Shown here piece by piece: positions 17,372-27,800 of a stretch of 64,000 nucleotides of DNA; positions within the stretch are counted from its first letter, which is position 1; every line of letters starts with the position of its first letter. The DNA lies in assembly GCA_016793095.1 (NCBI GenBank), contig JAEUJQ010000052.1:124001-188000 (forward strand). The letters run 5' to 3'. This DNA is from Myxococcaceae bacterium (GTDB lineage Bacteria; Myxococcota; Myxococcia; Myxococcales; Myxococcaceae). The translations under genes and the position numbers were made by a program. Below the pieces are notes generated by a model. The model did no database searches. It had not been told where the DNA came from and was given only the letters and a program-made list of their open reading frames with translations.

Positions 17372-17950
17372 ATGACGCTCCGAACCCTCGCGCAGGCTGC
17401 GGTTCTCATCACCTCGCTCGGTGGCTGCAAGGCCATGCTCAACGCGATGGCGGAGAGCGGCCCCTGGGGAACCATGTTCCGCTCCGCTGCGGCGATTCCG
17501 AATCCGGCGGTACACGGCGTCACGTCCCCAGTCACCGTGCGCGATCAGGTGGGGCGCGTCGCGTACCGGCTGACCACCTTCGAGTCGAGCAAGCTGTGTT
17601 TCGAGTTCACCGCGCCGTACTCGGGCGACAGCGTGGCGAAGATCCCCTTCGCGATCGAAGCAGCAGTGTCGTCCGCGGACGATCGTCCGGGCTTTGGCGG
17701 CAGGGAGGAGCTGCGAGCGCGCGACGGGAAGGTGCGCATCATTCACACGAGCTCGAAGGTCGAGATCATCGAGAAGTACGACAGCCGGCTCAACGCGATG
17801 GTGAAGAACCCCGAGACGCTTCACACGACCGTCGCTGAGGTGTGCTTCGCCGATCCGAAGATCCCCCGGCCGGAGTCGAAGTACCTGCTGCTCTACCCCG
17901 ACACGCCGGTCGGCGGCCTCGATGGCTACGCGGCGTGGCGGCTCGACTGA
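17372..17950 (+). CDS. Hypothetical lipoprotein
   Basis: 192 residues from ATG 17372; GTG 17357 is possible. The N-terminus MTLRTLAQAAVLITSLGGCK is a lipoprotein signal with lipobox LGGC, so the mature protein starts at that Cys. The remainder (VRDQVGRVAYRLTTFESSKL, SKVEIIEKYDSR) is a soluble beta-rich domain I do not recognise. It is followed by the repeat array and has no obvious operon partner. Confidence 0.65.
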   Translation: MTLRTLAQAAVLITSLGGCKAMLNAMAESGPWGTMFRSAAAIPNPAVHGVTSPVTVRDQVGRVAYRLTTFESSKLCFEFTAPYSGDSVAKIPFAIEAAVSSADDRPGFGGREELRARDGKVRIIHTSSKVEIIEKYDSRLNAMVKNPETLHTTVAEVCFADPKIPRPESKYLLLYPDTPVGGLDGYAAWRLD

Positions 17951-18024
17951 CGCCACTCAGGGCGAGGGAATCTCGCTGGACGGGGCCGAGCCTTCGCGTC
18001 GCAGCTCGAGTGCTCAAGCGGTGT

Positions 18025-18895
18025 GCCGTGGCTTGGCTCGCTCGGCGCAAATGACGACATGAGGTGTCGCCACGCGGTGGTGTGTCCCGTGGCCTGACTC
18101 GCCCGGCACGACGACGACATCGGGTGTCGCGCCTGTGCCACGCGGTGCGTGCCGTGGCTCGCTCGCTCCGCAAGACGACGTCATTGCGTGTCGCCCTCGT
18201 GCCAGGAGATAGGCGCCGCGACCTGGCTCGCTCGGCATGCGACACGCGATGTGCTCGTCCCACGAAGAAGGGCGCCATGGCCTGGCTCGCTCGGCGCAAC
18301 GACGACATGAGGTGTCGAGCTCGCGCCACGCGATGCGTTCTGTGGCCTGGCTCGCTCGGCGCAATGACGACATGAGGTGTCGCCACACGGTGTGCCCCGT
18401 GGCCTGACTCGCCCGGCACGACGACGACATCGGGTGTCGCGCCTGTGCCACGCGGTGCGTGCCGTGGCTGGCTCGCTCCGCAAGACGACGTCATTGCGTG
18501 TCGCCCTCGTGCCAGGAGATAGGCGCCGCGACCTGGCTCGCTCGGCACGACGGCGACGTCGCGTGTCGCGCTCATCCCACGAAGAAGGGCCGTGGCCTGG
18601 CTCGCTCGGCACAACGGTGACATCGCCTGTCGCGCTCGTGCCGCGAAGAAGGGCGCTGTGGCCTGGCTCGCTCGGCGCAACGACGACATGAGGTGTCGAG
18701 CTTGCGCCGCGCGATGCGTTCTGTGGCCTGGCTCGCTCGGCGCAACGACATGAGGTGTCGAGCTTGCGCCACGCGGTGCGTGCCGTGGCCTGACTCGCTC
18801 GGCACGACGACGACATGAGGTGTCGCGCTCGTGCCACGCGGTGCGCCCCGTGGGCTGGCTCGTTCGGCACGACGACGGCTGTCGCGTCGATCGCC
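18025..18895. repeat. Imperfect tandem array, about 14 units of 58-66 bases
   Basis: Units share the core GTGGCCTGGCTCGCTCGGC, then a CGACGACAT-like segment, GGTGTCG and a variable end (CCACGCGGTGCGT, CGAAGAAGGGC or AGGAGATAGGC). Starts are near 18025, 18087, 18149, 18212, 18276, 18340, 18398, 18461, 18525, 18589, 18654, 18719, 18781 and 18846. The three units at 18087-18270 recur almost unchanged at 18398-18580, so a block of about 310 bases was itself duplicated. Unit length is not a multiple of three, and no frame gives a credible protein. It fills the space between the lipoprotein and PAP2 genes (18-bp to 1-kb gap otherwise gene-free). Confidence 0.85.
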
Positions 18896-18907
18896 GCCCG
18901 CAGCGCG

Positions 18908-19531
18908 TCAGGCTGGGCGGTCGGGCTGCTGGGCCTCGGCCTGTGGCTGCGTCGCCGGAAGCGCTGAGCCCCTGACGCGCTTGAGGAGCGCCCGCGAGAC
19001 GAACACGACGCCGGCGCCGACCGCGGCCCCATACACCGCTCCCACGAGGACGTCGGAAGGCCAGTGCACGCCCACGCCGACGCGGCTCACGGCGATCAGC
19101 GTCGCCAGCGGCAGCGCCACGAGACCGGCCCGCGGCACCGCGAGCGTCACCACCGTCGCCAGGGCAAACGCGTTCGCGCTGTGGAGCGACGGCATCGAGC
19201 CGACGTTCGCCGCGGGGCTGATGACGCGGACGACGTGCTCGGGCAACGCGAAGCTGGGCCGCATGCGCCCGATGGTGGGCTTGAGCAGCCGCGAGCCGAT
19301 GGAATCGGCGAGCCCGACCGCGGCGGCCGCCTGCGCGAGCGCCAGCACCGACCCCCGTTTGTGCACCGCGACGATCCACCCCAGCATCGCGAGCGCCGCG
19401 AGCAGCCCGAGCGGCCTCGAGGACGCCGCCGCGAACAAGGCGTCGAGCCAGTCCCACCCCAGCCCATTGATCGCGCGGAAGATCTCCTCGTCCCACCCCC
19501 AGCGGAAATCGACGAGCGCGTCTGAGCTCAT
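18908..19531 (-). CDS. PAP2-family phosphatase
   Basis: 207 residues, integral membrane. The phosphatase motifs are KPTIGRMRP (KxxxxxxRP), MPSLHSAN (PSGH variant) and [12 protein letters not shown] (SRxxxxxHxxxD), all intact, with five or six membrane helices. It dephosphorylates lipid phosphates such as undecaprenyl pyrophosphate or phosphatidic acid; the substrate is not predictable. ATG 19531 overlaps the dmeF stop. The last 20 residues (Ala/Gln/Pro-rich) are non-conserved and run up to the repeat array. Confidence 0.85.
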   Translation of the reverse strand: MSSDALVDFRWGWDEEIFRAINGLGWDWLDALFAAASSRPLGLLAALAMLGWIVAVHKRGSVLALAQAAAAVGLADSIGSRLLKPTIGRMRPSFALPEHVVRVISPAANVGSMPSLHSANAFALATVVTLAVPRAGLVALPLATLIAVSRVGVGVHWPSDVLVGAVYGAAVGAGVVFVSRALLKRVRGSALPATQPQAEAQQPDRPA

Positions 19532-20994
19532 GCGACGGTGGCCGGCGTCTTCGGCGCGATCTCGATCGTGAGGTGATCGACCGGCACTGCCGCCAACACC
19601 GCGCGCTTGTATTGCTCGAGCGGCGTGCTCCCGGTCGTCACAACCGACGCCACGCAGACCAACTGGGTCGGCCCGACGTGCCAGAGATGAAGGTCACGCA
19701 CCCGCGTGTCGCCGACGGCTTCCAGCGCCTCCTGCACCTTGTCGCGGAGCGCCGTGGACGGGCCGAGGTCGATCAACTGCCGCGCGCAGTCGCTGATCAG
19801 GCGCCACGCCCACCGGAGGATCACGAGCGCAGCGACGATCGCCACGACGGCGTCGAGCCAGATCAGCGAAAGGTAACGCCCCGCGAGCAGCGCGCCGATG
19901 GCCAGCAAGCTCGTCAGCGCGTCGGCGATGACGTGAAGGTACGCGGCGCGCAGGTTGTGATCGTGCCCCGTCTCGTGCAACGCGCGGCGAAGGGCCTCAC
20001 TCTGTTCCACCTCGGCGCCCGGCCGATGGACGTGCTCCCGAGGCGTATCGCCGTGTGCGGGACCGTGAGCGTCGTGTGCGTGCCCGTGAGCGTCGTGACC
20101 GTGACGGTGAGCGTCGTGTGCGTGCCCGTGAGCATCGTGGCCGTGAGCGTCGTGTGCGTGCCCGTGAGCATCGTGGCCGTGAGCGTCGTGCGCGTGGCCG
20201 TGAGCGTCGTGCGCGTGACCGTGAGCGTCGCGCGGATGACCGTGAGCGTCGTGCGCGTGACCGTGAGCGTCGTGACCGTGACGGTGAGCGTCGTGTGCGT
20301 GCCCGTGAGCATCGTGGCCGCGAGCGTCGTGCGCGTGACCGTGAGCGTCGTGTGCGTGCCCGTGAGCGTCGTGCGCGTGACCGTGAGCGTCGCGCGGATG
20401 ACCGTGAGCGTCGTGCGCGTGACCGTGAGCGTGATCGTGGCCGCGCCCGTGATCATGGTGCTCGTGCCCTTGGCCCGCGTGTCCATGCTCGGCGGCCCCG
20501 TGACCATGCCCGGCATGATCGTGACTGGCGCCGAGGAGCAGCGCCGAGACGACGTTGACGCCCAGGCCGATGATCGCGACGGGCAAGGCGTCGACGAAGT
20601 CCACTGCCTCGGGAGAGATCAGCCGCTGCACTCCGCTGGTCACCATCTCGAACGAGACCAGCACCAGCAGCGTCGAGCTGGTGAAGCCGGCGAGGGCGTA
20701 CACCTTGCCTGTCCCGAACGCGAAGCGCGTCTCCGAGGCGCGGGTGCGCGCATACCAGTACGCCAACGCAGAGAGGCCCAGCGCGCCCACGTGGGTGGCC
20801 ATGTGCCAGCCGTCGGCCGTCAGCGCGAGGGATCGGGTCAGGTAGCCGGCGACGAGCTCGGCGACCATCATGAACGCGGTGAGGGCGACCACCCAGCGGG
20901 TCCGCACCTCGCCCGCGCTGACCGTGGGAGCGACCCGCGCCGAACAGGTCGGGTCAACGCCGGCGTCAGCGGTGGATGGCTCGGCCGCGTTCAC
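19528..20994 (-). CDS. dmeF: Co/Ni efflux transporter DmeF-like (CDF family) with giant His-rich loop
   Basis: 488 residues from GTG 20994, which overlaps the fur-family stop. CDF transporters exchange divalent metal for protons at the inner membrane. The motifs [33 protein letters not shown] and [14 protein letters not shown] match DmeF-type members, with metal-site Asp/His pairs in helices 2 and 5 (Asp61/His64 region and His354/Asp358). Residues 158-322, between helices 4 and 5, are a His-rich cytoplasmic loop with about 60 His, built of seven-residue DAHGHAH-type repeats and clearly longer than usual. Regulation by the upstream Fur-family gene is likely. Confidence 0.85.
   Translation of the reverse strand: MNAAEPSTADAGVDPTCSARVAPTVSAGEVRTRWVVALTAFMMVAELVAGYLTRSLALTADGWHMATHVGALGLSALAYWYARTRASETRFAFGTGKVYALAGFTSSTLLVLVSFEMVTSGVQRLISPEAVDFVDALPVAIIGLGVNVVSALLLGASHDHAGHGHGAAEHGHAGQGHEHHDHGRGHDHAHGHAHDAHGHPRDAHGHAHDAHGHAHDAHGHAHDARGHDAHGHAHDAHRHGHDAHGHAHDAHGHPRDAHGHAHDAHGHAHDAHGHDAHGHAHDAHGHDAHGHAHDAHRHGHDAHGHAHDAHGPAHGDTPREHVHRPGAEVEQSEALRRALHETGHDHNLRAAYLHVIADALTSLLAIGALLAGRYLSLIWLDAVVAIVAALVILRWAWRLISDCARQLIDLGPSTALRDKVQEALEAVGDTRVRDLHLWHVGPTQLVCVASVVTTGSTPLEQYKRAVLAAVPVDHLTIEIAPKTPATVA
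20029..20523 (-). repeat. 21-base coding repeat encoding the DmeF His-rich loop
   Basis: The tract encodes DAHGHAH (7 residues, 21 bases) repeated with five-residue DAHGH variants. A longer block ([20 protein letters not shown]) occurs twice, about 60 residues apart, so the tract grew by nested duplication. The frame is preserved throughout. Confidence 0.9.
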
Positions 20995-21443
20995 GCGCTC
21001 TCCGCGCACGCGTCGCACCGGCCGCGTAGCTGGATCTCGACCTGCTGTGCCTTCAGCGCCTTCGGCACTCCACGACCGTGCTTCACCTTGAGCGTCACCT
21101 CGGGCAGGCACGAGACCGCGCCGCAGTCGGAGCACGTGAAGTGCGGGTGCCGCGCGTCGTCGCCGTTGGCCCGCGTGCGCTTCAGCTCGAAGCGCCACAC
21201 GTGGTCGCCGAGATCGGTGCGCGACACCAGCCCCACCTCGGTGAGATCCACCAGGTTCCGGTACACGGTCGTGCGGTCCATGCCATCGCTCGCGAGCACC
21301 TCGACGAGCTCACCGTGCGAGATGGGCGTGCTCGCGACCGAGAGCCGACGGAGCACGGCGATGCGCGGGGCCGTGCTGCGCAGGCCCGCCTTGCGAATCG
21401 TCGTCTTGAGCTCGTCGAGCGAAGGCGTGAGGTCGTAGGCCAT
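20991..21443 (-). CDS. Fur-family metalloregulator
   Basis: 150 residues. The winged helix has [16 protein letters not shown] and [15 protein letters not shown] (recognition helix). The metal-binding C-terminal domain has [15 protein letters not shown] with CxxC, and a second CDAC pair at the C-terminus, the structural Zn site of Fur/Zur/PerR proteins. It is the first gene of an operon with dmeF and the PAP2 gene (four-base overlaps), so it probably represses it in response to Co, Ni or Zn; the metal is not predictable from sequence. Confidence 0.9.
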   Translation of the reverse strand: MAYDLTPSLDELKTTIRKAGLRSTAPRIAVLRRLSVASTPISHGELVEVLASDGMDRTTVYRNLVDLTEVGLVSRTDLGDHVWRFELKRTRANGDDARHPHFTCSDCGAVSCLPEVTLKVKHGRGVPKALKAQQVEIQLRGRCDACAESA

Positions 21444-21447
21444 GGCT

Positions 21448-21461
21448 GTTGCACTTGTAAC
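21448..21461. promoter_or_regulatory. Imperfect palindrome upstream of the Fur-family gene
   Basis: GTTGCACTTGTAAC, 10 of 14 bases symmetric, ending 4 bases before the start codon. Fur-family operators are palindromic A/T-rich inverted repeats; this is the only A/T-rich palindrome near the gene and would block the ribosome site or early transcription. Assignment as operator is inference. Confidence 0.4.
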
Positions 21462-21463
21462 TG

Positions 21464-21486
21464 AGCCGGTGGACCCGCGCCACCGG

Positions 21487-21488
<2 letters not shown>
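21464..21488 (-). terminator. Hairpin at the end of pruA
   Basis: A perfect 9-base inverted repeat, AGCCGGTGG and CCACCGGCT with a 7-base loop, overlaps the pruA stop codon and precedes the Fur-family gene on the same strand. No U-run follows, so it is either an attenuating hairpin or a weak/Rho-assisted terminator. Confidence 0.45.
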
Positions 21489-23121
<1,633 letters not shown>

Positions 23122-23188
23122 GCGCGACTGCTTGCCCCAGCCCCGCGGGCTTTTCCACCAGGGAACGAGCCGGAGAGCCCGCGCTGCG

Positions 23189-24493
<1,305 letters not shown>

Positions 24494-24813
24494 GCAGCGG
24501 AAGGTAGCCTTTCCGCCGAGCCCAGCCACTTTGCGACAGCCGGGACGTCCGGGCGTCGCGCGTCGGGCGCCGGGGCCCCGCAGGCCTGCCTGGCCGCAGC
24601 TCGCAGTCCTCGTCGTTGACCCTTCGGAGGGCGGGCTCCAACCACTGGACGTCGCGGCCCTGCGAGCGCACTGGCGCAGGCCCCGGTCGCCGTCGGCGCC
24701 ACCGTCATGCAGCCTGGCCGTTGGACCGGCAGGTCAGGCCGCACGTCCCCGGCAGCACCGGCAACGGCCTCTCCCACAGCCACCGTCGAACCGGGTCTCG
24801 GACTGACTCGCCC
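24494..24813. other. Gene-free stretch between the giant ATPase gene and deoA
   Basis: 320 bases, GC-rich, between two genes on the same strand. It must hold the deoA promoter. Short open frames here have no protein-like pattern. I see no RNA gene, clear promoter or repeat. Confidence 0.4.
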
Positions 24814-27800
24814 TCACTGGCGACGGCGTGAACGACCGCTCAGGCGATCCTCGAGCGCGCGCACCAGCTGGATCGCCTCGTTGATCTGCTGCCACACCAC
24901 CACGGCCTTCATCGCCCCGTCGGAGTCCACCTGCAGCACGCTGCGTGCAGCGGCCGCGAGCGGCGACAGCGTGTCCGACAAGGTGGCGAGCTGGCGACGC
25001 ACCTCGTCAGAGATCGGCGGTGAGGCAGACTTCTGGGCCGGCGGCGACGCCAGCTTCTCGAGCAGGGGCGTGAGATCGGGCTGCGGTGACGGAGGAGGTC
25101 GCTCGATCATCAGCTTCGTGAGCTCGGTGAGCTGCGTCAGCACCGGTGAGAGGTCGATCTGCTGGGCCTGAGCGCGCGCCGCCATCGCCTCGGCGACGTG
25201 CGCGAGCTGGTTGAGCGCCGGCGTGAGATCGACGGGCGGGCGCGCGTTCGCGGCGGCCAGCGACTGGAGCACGGGGCGGAGATCGGGGGCCGGGGCGCTC
25301 TTCATCGCCTGCCCTGCCGCCACCACCGCCTCGCGCAGCTCGTCGAGCTTCGGGCCCAGATCGCTCTGGCGTGGACGCGCAGCGCTGCTGGCGATCGTCT
25401 TCGTGAGCGCCTCGAGGTGCGGGCCGAGCGGCGCCTCCGCGGGGCGCTTCGCCACGTCGGCGGCCGCCTCCCGAATCCGCGACAGCTCCTCGCCCAGGGC
25501 GGCCAGGGTGCCCGTGACGCGCACCACCGGATCGTCGTCCTTCCCGCCCTGCGTCTGCACCCGCTTGTACCCGCGCTTGATCTCGTCCCAACGCGCCTTC
25601 TGCTCGGCCGTCTGCCGCCGCCTCAGCTCGGCGAGCTTGAGCAGGTTCTGCTCGGCCGAGGTCGTCAGGGTCTGCGACTCGCCCGCGTAGTGGGCATCGA
25701 CGAGCGCCTCGAGCTCATCGTTCGTCATCGCCGACACGATCTTCTCGGCGAGCTTGTTCATGTTGCGGTAGCTGCCCTGCAGCTTGAACGGCGGCTCGGT
25801 GCGGAACCGGTCGTCTTGCGAGGCCGACGCGATGTACTCCTGGTTCACCCGCAGGAGCACCTTCTGCACGAAGAACAGCCGCTTCAGCACCTCGACGATC
25901 TCGTTCAGCTCCGCCGCCGAGTAGCCGTGCTCGAGCTCGGTGGTCGCGACAGGCTCGCCAGCGGCCATCTTCAAGAAGCGGGGAATGTCGTCGGGCGGCC
26001 GCGTCGTGAGCGGCGCGGTCACCGGGTTCGCCGTCAGCGAGTTCTCGAGGTAGCTGAGCGCGAACAGCTCGTCCTTCCCGGCGAGGATGTCACCCAGGTT
26101 GTAGGTGTCGGCGCGGTTCGCGAGCATGTCGGGGATCTTGAAGACCTCGCCCGACTCCGTGTACGGGTTGCCGGCCATCACCACGCAGAAGCGCTTGCCG
26201 CGCAGATCGTACGTGCGGGTGACGCCGTTCCACACGCCCTCGATCTTCCGCTGCGCGTCGCAGAGCGAGATGAACTTCTGCAGCAGCTCGGGGTTCGTGT
26301 GCTGAATGTCGTCGAGGTACAGCATCACGTTGTTGCCCAGCTCGAACGCGAAGTTGAGGCGCTCGACCTCGAGGCGCGCGGTGCTGTTCGGCGCGTCGGC
26401 GGGATCGACGCTGACGACCTCGTGGCCGAGCGCGGGGCCGTTCACCTTGACGAAGGTGAGCCCCAGCCTGCTCGCGACGTACTCCATGAGCGTCGTCTTG
26501 CCGTAGCCGGGCGGCGAGACGAGCAGCAGCAGGCCGTTGCGATCGGTGCGCTTGTTCTCGCCAGCGGTGCCGAGCTGCTTGGCCAGGTTCGCGCCGATGA
26601 GCGGCAGGTAGACCTCGCCGATGAGCCGGTTGCGGACGAAGCTCGAGAGCACCTTCGGCTTGAGCTCGTCGATGCGAAGCCGCCGGCGCTCGTGCTCGAT
26701 GACCTCCCGCACCTTCGCGCGGAAGGCCTGCCAGGCGGGCAGCCGCTCACGGACGAAGCGGGCGAGCCGACGTTCGAACTCGTCGAGGCGCAGCGCCAGC
26801 TTCTGCCCCTGAATGCGGGGGTGATTGCCGAGCAGCCCCGAGAGCTCGGTCATCACCAGCGCGGCTGACGGCTCGCGTCCGATCTCGCGCTCCTCGACGG
26901 CGAACAACGCGGCCGCTTCGAGCACAGGCCCCGACGGCGCCCCAGCCTTCGCTGACGCCTCGAGCCACGCGCGGGACAACCGGAACCGCTCGGCCGGCTC
27001 CGTGAGGGTGCGCAGATCGTCGTCGAAGGCACGCCGTTGACCAGACAGCTCGAGCGAGGCGAGCAGCGACTCCTTGAGGGACAACGCTTCCTGGCTGATG
27101 ACGAAGCGCATCGGCTCGCGGCCGAGCTCCTCGGCGAGGTAGCGGCCGGCCAGCACGAGATCGCCGACGGTGGCGTCGAGCTGCGCCGACTTGACCCAGG
27201 CGCCGATGCGGGCGGTCAGCTCGTCGGCCAGGCGCGCGAGCTCTGGCGCGTGACCGTACTGGGCGCGGAGCCGGGCGAGGCTCTGCGCACGCCGCGCCAG
27301 GATCTTCTCGAGGGCCGGCTCCTTCAGGCTCGCCCACGCCAGCGTGGCCAGCACGCGCGGCCAGGCGTCGAAGCGGAGCAGCCCCGCGGACTCGTGCAGC
27401 GTGAGCAGCGCCTCGAGGATCCGGGCGGCGTCGACGTCGTGCACGCCGCGTTCGTAGCCCTCGTCGTAGCGGCGCTGCGCGGCCTCCCGGGTGATGCCCC
27501 CCAGCCCCTTCCCCTCCCGAATGAGCTCGTGCAGCCGCGCGAACGTCAGGCCCTCGGCGCCCGCCTCGGCGGCCGCGAACAACGAGTACGCCAGGTACTC
27601 CGCCCGGCACACGTCGGGCGACTCCGACGGCAGCGCCTGATCCCAGTACGCCTTCGCCGCCTCGACCGCCGGGTCCGAGACCCGCTGGAAGTAGTCCGAG
27701 CCGGTGAGGTGCAGGAACAGCCCGTCGTCCTTCGGCAGCACGGTGGCCTCGAGCGGCTGCGTGCTGACGTTGAAGCGGTGCGGGCCGAAGCGCACCACCG

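Noticed and set aside
18025-18895. Possible CRISPR array
   Set aside because: Units are contiguous and similar along their whole length; there are no unique spacers and no cas genes.
17790-19496. 568-codon minus frame across the repeat array and PAP2 region
   Set aside because: It overlaps the real PAP2 gene in another frame and reads repeat DNA; unit lengths are not multiples of three, so it is not a repeat protein.
20050-20560. Plus-strand frames of Arg/Glu or Val repeats
   Set aside because: Antisense readings of the DmeF His-rich tract.
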